This document shows positions 1 through 8,697 of a stretch of 64,000 nucleotides of DNA, piece by piece; position 1 is the stretch's first letter, and each line of letters starts with the position of its first letter. The translations under genes and the position numbers were made by a program. This DNA is from Rhodospirillales bacterium. Its GTDB lineage: Bacteria > Pseudomonadota > Alphaproteobacteria > Rhodospirillales > Shumkoniaceae. Location of the stretch: the NCBI GenBank assembly GCA_014859895.1, contig JACZKS010000077.1, forward strand, positions 1 through 64,000, written 5' to 3'. The notes beneath the pieces were generated by a model. That model made no database searches. It was given only the letters and a program-made list of their open reading frames with translations, and had not been told where the DNA came from.

Positions 1-2
1 TC

Positions 3-983
3 GTCTCGCGCGACCTGGGCTGGCCCGCCAAGGCGCTCGACGCCGCGCGCGCGACGCTTGAAGCGGCGGGCGATCGGCTGAACGCCGCACACGCCCGCTA
101 TCTCGAGGTCCGGTGGCTGCTGCTGATCGGACGCCTCGACGAAGCCGAGCGGGCGCTGGCCGGGCTCGACCCCACCCCCTTCCCGCCGGCATCGAGGGCC
201 GCCCACGAACTGGTCGTTGCCGGGATCGCGATGCGGCGCCTCCGCACGAAGACGGCGCAAGCCGCGCTGACCCGGGCCAGGCGCGCCGCGCACCACGCCG
301 GCATCCCCGCGCTGACGGCGGAGGTCGAAAGCGCATCGCTTGTTCTGGCCACGCCCGCGGCGCGCCTGATTGCCGGGGGCGAGGAGCGCCCGCTGCGGCT
401 CGCCGAGGTCGAAGCGTTGCTGGCTGGCAACGCGCTCGTCGTCGACGCCTGCCGCCATGTCGTGCGGGGCGCCGGCACGGTGGTCTCGCTGGCCAGGCGT
501 CCGGTGCTGTTCGCGCTCGCCCGCGCGCTGGGCGAGGCGTGGCCCCAGGACGTGCCGAGGGCCACGCTGGTTGCACGCGCCTTCCAGGGGAAGCATGCCG
601 ATGAATCGCATCGCGCCCGGTTGCGGGTCGAGGTCGGGCGGCTTCGCGCGGCATTGCGCACGCTGGCCGGCGTCAGCGCGACGACGCGGGGGTTTGCGCT
701 GGCGCCCAGCCGCGCGCCCGAAATCGTCGTGCTGGCCCGGCCCATCGAAGAGAAGCATGCGGCGGTGCTGGCCTTCCTGGCCGATGGCGAGTCGTGGTCG
801 AGCTCGGCCCTGGCGATGGCGCTGGGGGCCAGTCCGCGCACCGTGCAGCGGGCACTCGACTCGCTGGCGGTAGAAGGCAAGGTGCAGTCGTATGGTCGCG
901 GGCGGGCTCGTCGTTGGATGACCCCGCCCGTTCCGGGATTCACGACAACCTTGTTGCTCCCCGCTCCGCTGCCAATCGACTAG
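3..983 (+). CDS. HTH-domain transcriptional regulator (5' end outside window)
   Basis: The reading frame is open to the left edge, so the N-terminus is missing; about 326 residues are visible. The first 100 or so are Ala/Leu-rich helices that look like TPR or helical-repeat segments. A region near the middle (around VARAFQGKHADESHRARL) resembles an OmpR/SARP-type winged helix. The last 60 residues hold a second HTH, with SSALAMALGASPRTVQRAL as recognition segment and a basic tail (GRGRARRW). The gene ends 9 bp before the beta-propeller gene, which has its own Shine-Dalgarno, so the two are probably one operon. A DNA-binding role is inferred from the HTH; the signal and targets are unknown. 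Confidence 0.6.
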   Translation, partial: VSRDLGWPAKALDAARATLEAAGDRLNAAHARYLEVRWLLLIGRLDEAERALAGLDPTPFPPASRAAHELVVAGIAMRRLRTKTAQAALTRARRAAHHAGIPALTAEVESASLVLATPAARLIAGGEERPLRLAEVEALLAGNALVVDACRHVVRGAGTVVSLARRPVLFALARALGEAWPQDVPRATLVARAFQGKHADESHRARLRVEVGRLRAALRTLAGVSATTRGFALAPSRAPEIVVLARPIEEKHAAVLAFLADGESWSSSALAMALGASPRTVQRALDSLAVEGKVQSYGRGRARRWMTPPVPGFTTTLLLPAPLPID

Positions 984-992
984 GAAGGAATC

Positions 993-1625
993 ATGAAGCG
1001 ATCAGCCGCCGAAATCCTCCGCGAGTATGGTCCCTTTCCGGGCGTCGATGCCGTGCACGGCGTCACGTATGACGGCCGGCACGTGTGGTTCGCCTCCGGC
1101 GACAGGATGAACGCCCTCGATCCGGCCAGCGGCAAGACGGTGCGCGAAATCGATGTCGCCGCGCTTGCCGGGTCGGCCTTCGACGGCGAGCACCTGTTTC
1201 AGCTCGCCGGGGACCGCATCCAGAAGATCGATCCCAAGACCGGCCGCGTGCTCGCCACCATCCCGGCGCCCGAAGGCGAGGGCAACTCGGGGCTCGCCTG
1301 GGCCGAAGGGACGCTATGGGTGGGGCGCTATCCGGATCGCAAGATCCATCAGGTCGATCCGCAAACGGGAGCGATTCTCCGCACCATCGAGTCCAATCGC
1401 TTCGTCACCGGCGTCACCTGGATCGACGGCGAGCTCTGGCACGGCACCTGGGAAGGGGACGAGAGCGATCTGCGGCAAATCGATCCGCTAACCGGCGAGG
1501 TCTTGGAGAGTATCGAGATGCCGCCCGGCGTGGCCGTGTCGGGGCTCGAGTCCGATGGCGGCGATCTTTTCTTCTGCGGCGGCGGAAGCAGCGGGAAGGT
1601 GAGAGCCGTCCGCCGGCCCAGGTGA
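993..1625 (+). CDS. Beta-propeller protein, glutamine-cyclotransferase/Vgb-like
   Basis: A 210-residue protein made of short repeats of the form 'DGxxLW...D....IxxIDPxTGxV', for example KIDPKTGRVLATI, QVDPQTGAILRTI and QIDPLTGEVLESI. This is the blade pattern of glutamine-cyclotransferase-like and YncE/Vgb-like propellers. No signal peptide is visible, so it is probably cytoplasmic. The start is supported by GGAAGG about 8 bp upstream. It directly follows the HTH regulator and may be the effector or sensor partner of that protein. Enzymatic activity cannot be assigned: no glutaminyl-cyclase active site is recognisable. Confidence 0.65.
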   Translation: MKRSAAEILREYGPFPGVDAVHGVTYDGRHVWFASGDRMNALDPASGKTVREIDVAALAGSAFDGEHLFQLAGDRIQKIDPKTGRVLATIPAPEGEGNSGLAWAEGTLWVGRYPDRKIHQVDPQTGAILRTIESNRFVTGVTWIDGELWHGTWEGDESDLRQIDPLTGEVLESIEMPPGVAVSGLESDGGDLFFCGGGSSGKVRAVRRPR

Positions 1626-1834
1626 GTCTCCGCGGCGGGCAGCGGCTCCGATTGCGCTCGGTACCGGCCTTCCCGTGGTGCGCTGGCGCCGGAATCCGTG
1701 CCCCATTACCCGCAATTGCGACCGAATCGCTCTTGATTATTGTATCCAGGGACTGACTACCCCACATGTGCATTGGAACTGCGGGGACAGCGATGGCTGC
1801 CGTGCGGGTTATCGAGAGTGAACCGGAGGGGGGG

Positions 1835-2647
1835 ATGTCTCGAGGACAGGTCTATATCGTGGACGATGACGTATTCATACGTCAGTCGGTCCGCGATCTT
1901 GTGGAGTCCGTCGGCATTGAAGGCAGGGCGTTCGGTACGGCCGAGGCCTTCCTTAACGCCTATGTGGAAGACCGGCCGACGTCCGTCGTCATCGACATGC
2001 GTCTCCCTGACATGAGCGGATTGGCGATTCAGGAAAGGCTGCTGGCCCTGGGAGCGACCGCTCCGGTGATTTTTGTTACGGGCTATGGCGACGCCTGGAC
2101 CGCGGTCCGGGCAATGAAAGGCGGGGCGTTCGATTTCCTGGAGAAACCCGTCAAGGACCAGGAGTTGCTTCACCTCGTCCAAGCCGCCATCCGGAGCCAT
2201 ACGGAAAGGCTCCATAAAGAAAATCGGGAAGGGATGAGCGACCAGGTGGGGGTCTTCACCCTGCACGAGGTCGGCATTCTGATGCGCGTCGAGCCCGGCG
2301 AGATCAAAAATGCGGCGGACGAACAGGGCCCGGATATCCTTGCCGCCGAATCCCATGATCCTTCCGATCCGATCGGCGAGATCCACGAACCTTCCCGCGC
2401 CGGAGCCACGGGTTTTACCAACGGAGGCCTGACACCTCGCCAGCGCGAGATATTGATGGCTTTAAAGAAGGGTCAATCGAACAAGGAAATCGGCCGCCAA
2501 CTGGGTATTCCCGAAGGCACGGTCAAGGTCCACCTGAAAGCCATTTATCGCCAGCTTGGAGTCAACAACCGAACGCAGGCGGCGATCATCGCCAACCGAC
2601 ATCGCGTGGACTACGCCGACACATCTCCGACCGCGGAGATGCAATAG
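1835..2647 (+). CDS. FixJ/NarL-type response regulator
   Basis: I start the gene at MSRGQ because GGAGGGGGG lies immediately upstream; an in-frame ATG at 1766 has no such signal. The product is 270 residues. The receiver domain (about 3-122) has the acidic pocket D10-D12, phospho-acceptor D54, T82 and K104. The C-terminal LuxR-type HTH (about 205-262) contains LTPRQREILMALKKGQSNKE. A linker of roughly 75 residues separates them, longer than in typical FixJ proteins, and resembles nothing I recognise. The hybrid HWE kinase starts 67 bp downstream on the same strand and is the likely partner. It should act as a DNA-binding output of that phosphorelay. Confidence 0.88.
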   Translation: MSRGQVYIVDDDVFIRQSVRDLVESVGIEGRAFGTAEAFLNAYVEDRPTSVVIDMRLPDMSGLAIQERLLALGATAPVIFVTGYGDAWTAVRAMKGGAFDFLEKPVKDQELLHLVQAAIRSHTERLHKENREGMSDQVGVFTLHEVGILMRVEPGEIKNAADEQGPDILAAESHDPSDPIGEIHEPSRAGATGFTNGGLTPRQREILMALKKGQSNKEIGRQLGIPEGTVKVHLKAIYRQLGVNNRTQAAIIANRHRVDYADTSPTAEMQ

Positions 2648-2714
2648 GTTCACTTAATTTGGCGAGGGCTGGCCGCTTCGCGCGGAGGGTAGCCTTGCAT
2701 ATGGGAAACGCCGA

Positions 2715-5381
2715 ATGAATGCGTCCCCGGAATCCGTGCCGGCCACCGTCGGAATCCGCCCGTCCCTGGCCGATGTGAACCGGTGGGCGTGGCTGCCGAT
2801 CCCGGTCTTGATGCTTGCGATTGCGGGCCTTTGGTTTGCCGATTGGCGAACACCGTATGAGGCGCCCTACCTGTTCGCCGCCTTGAACGTCTTCTTCTCG
2901 GCCTTGGTCGCGCTGTCCGCCGTCCTGTTCGGCCGCGGCTTTCTCGTCCGTGGCACCCCAAGCCTTTTGCTGTTCGGGTGCGGCGCCGTCGTTTCGAGCG
3001 CCTCGGGAATCAAGTCGGTCGCGGGCGGCCCCGGCTTCGACATCAACGCCTTCATTACCTTCCACAACGTCTACGTATGGGAATCCTCCCTATGTTATCT
3101 GGCGGCCGCCGCCTTCCTAATGCGCCGGGATTCGCCGGTGCAACGGCGGGGCCTGTGGCTGACCGCCGGGTATGCGCTTGCCCTGATCACCATCGCGTTC
3201 GACTTTCTGGCTGTGCGATTGGAGTGGACACCCCTTTTCTTCGTGCAAGGCGCCGGCGGCACAGAAGCGCGACAGTTTGTGATGGCCTCCACCATCGCCA
3301 CGTTCATCCTCACCGCGAGCCTGCTGTGGAGGGTGCGCTCCAACCGAAACTCATTTCTCCGCTGGTTCTGTTTCTTCCTTCTGCTGCTGGCGGTCGGCCA
3401 GTTCGGCTTGATGCTGCAGCCCGTCTTCGGCGGGGCATTGGGTTGGGTCAGCAGGTTCGCCCACTATCTTGGCGGCGCGTATCTATTCATGGCGGCACTT
3501 GCCATCCTTCGCCGTCCCGACAATCCGATCTGGCAGCCGGCTCGACGTGACGATCGGCTGTGGCAATTCTACGGCATTGCAATTGCGGCCGTCCTCATCG
3601 CCGCCGTCCTTCGCACGGTGTTCCTGCACGGACTGGACTTGCGGTTTGCCTATCTGACCTTCTATCCCGCGGTGATGGCGGCCGCGATCTATGGCGGTCT
3701 GCGGGCTGGGACATTGGCCACCTTCCTGTCGGTCGCCGTCGTCGGCTCCTACTGGGTGGACCCGATAGGCCTAGCAACCGAAAAAGACCCCGCGGATTGG
3801 CTGGCCATCGCCGTTTTCCTGACAACCTGCCTGATGTTGTCCTGGCTCGCGCAACGAACGCAGCAGGCCACCGCACGATTGCAGCAGGCGGAAAGAATCC
3901 GGCGAGACGAGCTTGAACGGGAGGTCGCCGAACGCACGGCGGAATTGACAACCGAAATCGCCATACGGCGGCAGATTGAGCAGGGACTGCGCGAAAGCGA
4001 AGAGAAATTCCGCGCGGTCTTCGAACTCAGCCCGGTGGCGAAGGTCATCATCGAACTCGAGGACGGCCGCATCGTCGATGTGAACAAGGCTTGGCTCGAC
4101 CTCCTGGGCTTCACGGACGAAGAAGTGATCGGGCGCACCCTGGCGGAACTGGGTATCCGGCCGGACGCAACTCCGCCATCGGCAATTTACAAGCTCGTCG
4201 AGCGGAGGCAGGGATTCCGCCAGGTGGAAGCAACCTTGCGCACCAAGGAGGGAGCTTCCATTACCGCATTGGTGTCCGGCGCGCAGATGGAACTTGGCGG
4301 AAAGGCCCACCTGATCGGCGTTGCCATCGATGTGTCCGAGCGCAAGAAATCGGAAGACCGACAGCGGCTTCTGATGCGGGAGGTGGACCACCGGGCGAAG
4401 AACGCCCTGGCCGTCGTCCAGGCCTTGGTCCGCCTGACCAAGGCGCCGACCATCGAGGCTTTCGTCGAGGCGGTCCAGGGGCGGGTGGCCGCACTGGCCC
4501 GGGCACATTCCCTTCTGGCCCCAACTCGATGGAGTGGCGCTAGCCTTGAGCTTCTTATCTCCGAGGAGTTCGCCGCTTACCGTCATGGCCGCTCGGACAA
4601 GATCTGCATTTCCGGCCCGCCCCTCCGCGTTGCCACGGAAGCGGTGCAGTCGCTGGGGATCGTGTTTCACGAGTTGACAACGAATGCCGCCAAATATGGC
4701 GCGCTTTCGGTTCCGGAGGGAACGGTCGAGGTCCGATGGGGGGTATCCGAAGGTGGCGACCTTTGGCTCGTGTGGCAGGAATCCGGTGGTCCTGCGGTGG
4801 GTGAGCCGACGCGGCGAGGCTTCGGTTCCACCATGATCTCCAGCGCCGTGACAACCCAGCTTGGCGGAAATATCGAATTCCGCTGGGAGAGCCGGGGCCT
4901 CCGCTGCGAATTCACGGTCGGGAGCGATCGGTTCGACAGCGGGGAAACGGGGCCCAGCACCGGGGCGTCCATGGCAAGTCCGGTGGCCTCCCCGCTATCC
5001 TTGAAGGGATGCTGCGTTCTTGTCGTCGAGGATGAGGCGCTGACCGCCACCGGCACCATGGAGGACCTGCGGAGGATCGGCTGCAGGCCGGTTGGCCCGG
5101 CCGCCACCCTTGACGACGCTTTGCGCCTCGTCGCATCCGAATCGAACTTGGACGCCGCGGTGATCGACATCAATCTGCGGGGGCGCATGGCCTGGCCGGT
5201 GGCCGATGCCCTACGGAAGCGCGGGGTGCCCTTTCTCTTGGCCACCGGGTATGGCGATCTGGCCGAACGAGGCGACGACGCGCTGATCCTCGAGAAGCCG
5301 TTTTCCATCGAAAGGTTGACGTCGGCTTTGCAGCAAATCATGAAACCGCAGGAGGCAGCGGCGGTTGCGACCGAACTGTGA
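2715..5381 (+). CDS. Hybrid membrane sensor HWE histidine kinase with PAS and C-terminal receiver
   Basis: An 888-residue hybrid kinase. Residues 1-265 form about seven hydrophobic helices (MASE-like sensor); a second membrane block at about 280-375 resembles DUF4118. A coiled-coil rich in E/R/A (about 380-425) leads to a PAS domain (about 425-545). The HWE/HisKA_2 dimerisation segment has MREVDHRAKNALAVVQAL, with phospho-acceptor H559. The ATPase domain follows (HELTTNAAKYGAL near 650). A receiver domain lies at about 765-885, with VVEDEA and phospho-acceptor D818. HWE kinases often sense light, redox or stress in alphaproteobacteria; the signal here is unknown. It follows the FixJ-like regulator and probably works with it. 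Confidence 0.9.
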   Translation: MNASPESVPATVGIRPSLADVNRWAWLPIPVLMLAIAGLWFADWRTPYEAPYLFAALNVFFSALVALSAVLFGRGFLVRGTPSLLLFGCGAVVSSASGIKSVAGGPGFDINAFITFHNVYVWESSLCYLAAAAFLMRRDSPVQRRGLWLTAGYALALITIAFDFLAVRLEWTPLFFVQGAGGTEARQFVMASTIATFILTASLLWRVRSNRNSFLRWFCFFLLLLAVGQFGLMLQPVFGGALGWVSRFAHYLGGAYLFMAALAILRRPDNPIWQPARRDDRLWQFYGIAIAAVLIAAVLRTVFLHGLDLRFAYLTFYPAVMAAAIYGGLRAGTLATFLSVAVVGSYWVDPIGLATEKDPADWLAIAVFLTTCLMLSWLAQRTQQATARLQQAERIRRDELEREVAERTAELTTEIAIRRQIEQGLRESEEKFRAVFELSPVAKVIIELEDGRIVDVNKAWLDLLGFTDEEVIGRTLAELGIRPDATPPSAIYKLVERRQGFRQVEATLRTKEGASITALVSGAQMELGGKAHLIGVAIDVSERKKSEDRQRLLMREVDHRAKNALAVVQALVRLTKAPTIEAFVEAVQGRVAALARAHSLLAPTRWSGASLELLISEEFAAYRHGRSDKICISGPPLRVATEAVQSLGIVFHELTTNAAKYGALSVPEGTVEVRWGVSEGGDLWLVWQESGGPAVGEPTRRGFGSTMISSAVTTQLGGNIEFRWESRGLRCEFTVGSDRFDSGETGPSTGASMASPVASPLSLKGCCVLVVEDEALTATGTMEDLRRIGCRPVGPAATLDDALRLVASESNLDAAVIDINLRGRMAWPVADALRKRGVPFLLATGYGDLAERGDDALILEKPFSIERLTSALQQIMKPQEAAAVATEL

Positions 5382-5436
5382 TAGAGAGGGGCGCAACCAA
5401 CTTGCCTCCGGCAACCGTCGTGGGAGTGAACAGCCG

Positions 5437-6822
5437 ATGTCCGTGCTTTCTTCCGTTCTGGAAGCGATTGATGCCAATCTCGAACGGAGCCTCGGCCGCC
5501 TGTTCGAGCTGATCCGCATCCCGTCGATCTCGACCGACCCGGCCTTCGCCAAAGACTGCCGGCGCGCCGCCGAGTGGCTGGTCGATGACCTGAAGACCAT
5601 TGGCTTCGAGGCCAACGTGCGCGAAACGCCCGGCCATCCGATGGTGGTGGCGCATCACGCGGGCCCGGCCGGCGCACCGCATGTGCTTTGTTACGGCCAC
5701 TACGACGTGCAGCCGGTCGACCCGCTGGATCTTTGGGAGGCGGACCCCTTTGCGCCGGCCATCGAGGACCTGGGCGCGGGGCGCAAGGTCATCACCGGAC
5801 GCGGCTCTTCCGACGACAAGGGACAACTGATGCTGTTCGTCGAGGCGTGCCGCGCCTGGAAGCAGGTCCATGGTGCGCTTCCCTGCGCCGTGACCATGCT
5901 GTTCGAGGGCGAGGAGGAATCCGGCTCGCCGTCGCTGAAAGCGTTCCTGGAGGCCAACGCGCAGGAGTTCAAGGCCGACGCCGCGCTCATCTGCGACACC
6001 AGCATGTGGGACCGCGACACCCCGGCCATCACGGCGGGCCTGCGTGGCCTTGTGGGCGAGGAGGTGACCGTGCGCGCGGCCAACCGCGACCTGCATTCCG
6101 GCGAGTTCGGCGGCGCCGCGGCCAACCCCCTCCACATCCTTGCCAAGGTACTCGCCGACCTGCACGACGAGACCGGCCGGGTCACCCTTCCCGGCTTCTA
6201 TGCCGGCGTCGAGGAAACGCCGCCCGAGGTACTGACGATGTGGGAAGGCCTGGGCCAGACGCCGGAAACCTTTCTCGGCCCCATCGGACTGGCGGTTCCT
6301 TCCGGCGAAAAGGACCGTTCGGTCCTGGAACTGGTGTGGGCGCGGCCGACCGCCGAGGTCAACGGCATCGCCGGCGGCTACGCCGGACAGGGCTTCAAGA
6401 CGGTCATCGCGGCAGAGGCTCATGCGAAGGTGTCGTTCCGTCTGGTCCACAAGCAGGACCCGGTGAAGATCCGCGCCGCCTTCCGCGACTTCGTCCGGGC
6501 GCGCCTGTCGGCCGACTGCTCGGTCGAGTTCAATCCCCACGGCGGGTCGCCGGCCATCCACCTTGCCCACGATTCGCCGCTCGTCGGGAAAGCCAAGGCG
6601 GCGCTCACCGACGAATGGCCGAAGCCGGCAGTGATGATCGCGGCGGGCGGCTCCATTCCGGTGGCCGGCGAGTTCAAGACGATCCTCGGCATGGACTCGC
6701 TCCTGGTCGGCTTCGGCCTGCCGGACGACCGCATCCATTCGCCCAACGAGAAGTACGATCTCTCCTCCTTCCACAAGGGCCAGAGAAGCTGGGCGCGCAT
6801 CCTCGCGGCGCTTAGCGGCTGA
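5437..6822 (+). CDS. M20-family metallopeptidase (dipeptidase)
   Basis: A 461-residue M20/M25/M40 peptidase. The metal site is visible as CYGHYDVQPVDP (His/Asp), GRGSSDDKGQ (bridging Asp) and FEGEEESGSPSL (catalytic and metal Glu), with later ligand regions CDTSMW and the dimerisation insert between them. The length and the 'YDVQP' motif fit the carnosinase/cytosolic-dipeptidase branch. The start at MSVLSS is chosen over an upstream in-frame ATG at 5365 because GGGAG sits just before it. No signal peptide is seen. It probably hydrolyses dipeptides or N-acyl amino acids in the cytoplasm; the exact substrate cannot be read from sequence. Confidence 0.88.
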   Translation: MSVLSSVLEAIDANLERSLGRLFELIRIPSISTDPAFAKDCRRAAEWLVDDLKTIGFEANVRETPGHPMVVAHHAGPAGAPHVLCYGHYDVQPVDPLDLWEADPFAPAIEDLGAGRKVITGRGSSDDKGQLMLFVEACRAWKQVHGALPCAVTMLFEGEEESGSPSLKAFLEANAQEFKADAALICDTSMWDRDTPAITAGLRGLVGEEVTVRAANRDLHSGEFGGAAANPLHILAKVLADLHDETGRVTLPGFYAGVEETPPEVLTMWEGLGQTPETFLGPIGLAVPSGEKDRSVLELVWARPTAEVNGIAGGYAGQGFKTVIAAEAHAKVSFRLVHKQDPVKIRAAFRDFVRARLSADCSVEFNPHGGSPAIHLAHDSPLVGKAKAALTDEWPKPAVMIAAGGSIPVAGEFKTILGMDSLLVGFGLPDDRIHSPNEKYDLSSFHKGQRSWARILAALSG

Positions 6823-6834
6823 CGCGCCGCGCCG

Positions 6835-8010
6835 TCAGGCACGCGCGAACCGGGCCTTGAGAAGCACCGCCGCCAGGAATGCAACGGCGCCGGCGAAGAT
6901 CGACAGGAAGAGCCCACCCGCCTCGCCGAAGCGGTCGATCACCATCGCATAGACGAGCGGGGCGGCGGCGGACACCAGGAAACCCGGCGCCACCAGCCGC
7001 CCGACGAAGGCGCCGTAGGTCCGATGATCAAAGAGGATGAGCGGCAGCGTTCCGCGGGTAATGGTCAAAAGCCCGTTCCCGGCGCCGTACACGAAGGCGA
7101 AGACGACCGCCGCCAATCCGGAACCGGCGCTGAACAGGCCGGCAATGAAGGCCAGCGGCAACAGCAAAGCGGCGAAGAGGTTGAGCGTCAGCGGGTGAAC
7201 GCGCTGGCCGAACAGCACCTCCCACAGCCGTGCCGCCGACTGGCCGATTCCCCGCAGGCTGGCGATGCCCACGGCGGCCGTCGCCGTCAAGCCCAGGCCG
7301 GCCAGAATGCCGATCATGTGAGCCGACATGCCGGCATTGAGGAAATTGGCCAGGGTCGTGAGGATCGCGAAGAGGCTGCCGGCAACGATGCGCTGGCGCC
7401 GGCCGACGGCGATCGGGGCGGCTTCCGGCAAGCGCTCGCCCGTTACGCCGTCGCCGTAGCGGTCGTCGGGAATCGCCCGATGAAGGGGCACTGTAAGAAG
7501 CGCGAAGCCGGCATAGACGATGAGGGCGCCGCGCCATTCGAAAAGTGCGGTCAGGATGTGGGCCACCGGCCAGAAGGTCGTCGAGGCGAGCCCGCCGAGC
7601 AGCGTGATCTGGGCGATCGGACCGCGGGCCTGGGGCCCGCCGATCCGCGCCAGCGTGGCAAAGGCGGCGTCATAGAGCGTCAGCCGCATCGCCAGGCCGA
7701 GGCATATCCACGCCGCGTAGTAGACCGGGGCACTTTGGCAGAACGCGAGGCCGATGCAGCCCCCGGCATTCAGCAGCGATCCCGCGACCATCACCTTCCG
7801 GCCGCCGTAGCGATCGATCAGGCTGCCGGTGAGCGGCGACGTCATGCCCATCACCAGCAGGGCCAGCGCAAAGCCGCCGTAAACGCGGTCACGGCTCCAG
7901 CCGAGATCGGCGGCGATCAGTTCGCCGAACGCGCCGATCAGGTAATAGGAAATACCCCAGGAGATGAGCTGCGAGATCCCCAGGCACAGGACGGTCCGGC
8001 GATCGATCAT
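6835..8010 (-). CDS. MFS transporter
   Basis: A 391-residue protein with about twelve hydrophobic segments and the loop motif DRYGGRKVM between helices 2 and 3, typical of the major facilitator superfamily. The start MIDRRT at 8010 overlaps the stop of the upstream GNAT gene as ATGA, so the two are translationally coupled. The N-terminal half (ISWGISYYLIGAFGELIAAD) resembles the oxalate/monocarboxylate-type MFS group. With an N-acetyltransferase partner and a divergent LysR gene, a detoxification or efflux role is plausible, but this is inference from context only. Confidence 0.82.
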   Translation of the reverse strand: MIDRRTVLCLGISQLISWGISYYLIGAFGELIAADLGWSRDRVYGGFALALLVMGMTSPLTGSLIDRYGGRKVMVAGSLLNAGGCIGLAFCQSAPVYYAAWICLGLAMRLTLYDAAFATLARIGGPQARGPIAQITLLGGLASTTFWPVAHILTALFEWRGALIVYAGFALLTVPLHRAIPDDRYGDGVTGERLPEAAPIAVGRRQRIVAGSLFAILTTLANFLNAGMSAHMIGILAGLGLTATAAVGIASLRGIGQSAARLWEVLFGQRVHPLTLNLFAALLLPLAFIAGLFSAGSGLAAVVFAFVYGAGNGLLTITRGTLPLILFDHRTYGAFVGRLVAPGFLVSAAAPLVYAMVIDRFGEAGGLFLSIFAGAVAFLAAVLLKARFARA

Positions 8011-8585
8011 CGTTCCGGTCCCCATTCGGCGGAGGCCGGCGGCGTCGCATCGCCGGCACCCAACGGCCGCTGCATCAGCACCGTGTCGAGCCAGCGGCCG
8101 AGCTTGAAGCCGACCGAAGGCAGGATGCCGACCGGCTGGAAGCCCAGTCGGCAGTGCAGCGCGATCGAAGCGGCATTGCCGCTGTCGCCGATGACGGCGA
8201 CCATCCGCCGCCAGATCCCGGCTTCGCACCGGGCGACGAGCGTTCGCAGCAGCGCCCCGCCGATGCCGTGCCCGCCGAAGCCATCCGCGACATAAACCGA
8301 GTCCTCAAGCGTATGGCGGTAGGCGGGACGGGGCCGGTAAGCTGCCGCGTATGCGTAGCCGACGACCCGGCCGCCGATTTCGGCAGCGAGGTAGGGAAGG
8401 CCGACGCAGACGACCGCCCGCCGGCGTGAGCACATTTCATCGACCGAGGGCGGAACCTCCTCGAAGCTCGCCAGTCCGTGGAGCACGTTATGGGCATAGA
8501 TCACCTGGATCGCCGCCATATCCGCCCCAGCGGCGTCACGGACGACGAGCGCGTCGGCGGCAGCGGGGAGTTTGATGGCGGTCAT
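8007..8585 (-). CDS. GNAT N-acetyltransferase, phosphinothricin-acetyltransferase-like
   Basis: A 192-residue GNAT-fold protein. The order of elements matches the phosphinothricin/L-amino-acid N-acetyltransferase branch: IRDA-like first strand (VVRDAAGADMAAI), IYAHNVLHGLASFEEVPP, RPAYRHTLEDSVYV, the acetyl-CoA loop GGHGIGGALL, and GNAASIALHCRLGF with the usual C-terminal VGFKLGRWLDTVLMQRPL. It should transfer acetyl from acetyl-CoA to the amino group of a small amino-acid-like compound. It is the first gene of a pair with the MFS transporter and is divergent from a LysR gene. The natural substrate is not determined. Confidence 0.85.
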   Translation of the reverse strand: MTAIKLPAAADALVVRDAAGADMAAIQVIYAHNVLHGLASFEEVPPSVDEMCSRRRAVVCVGLPYLAAEIGGRVVGYAYAAAYRPRPAYRHTLEDSVYVADGFGGHGIGGALLRTLVARCEAGIWRRMVAVIGDSGNAASIALHCRLGFQPVGILPSVGFKLGRWLDTVLMQRPLGAGDATPPASAEWGPER

Positions 8586-8649
8586 GCGGTCTTCTCCGTA
8601 GGGAATCGGCTGGTCTCAGCCATTGCCGCATGGTGCCATGACGAGATAT

Positions 8650-8673
8650 ATAACAGAAGCTTTCAGAAGTTAT
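8650..8673. promoter_or_regulatory. Candidate operator dyad between GNAT-MFS and lysR
   Basis: Within the divergent intergenic region there is an inverted repeat ATAAC-N14-GTTAT whose spacer contains the palindrome AAGCTT. It lies just upstream of the chosen lysR start. LysR-type proteins commonly bind such dyads between themselves and a divergent target, so this may be an operator. Only the dyad is seen; binding is inference. Confidence 0.35.
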
Positions 8674-8697
8674 GCAAAGCATGAGAGATTCTTTGAG

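Noticed and set aside
5338..6774. Long open frame antisense to the M20 peptidase
   Set aside because: It is Arg/Gly/His-rich, has no family motif, and mirrors a gene with a clear metal site; typical of high-GC antisense frames.
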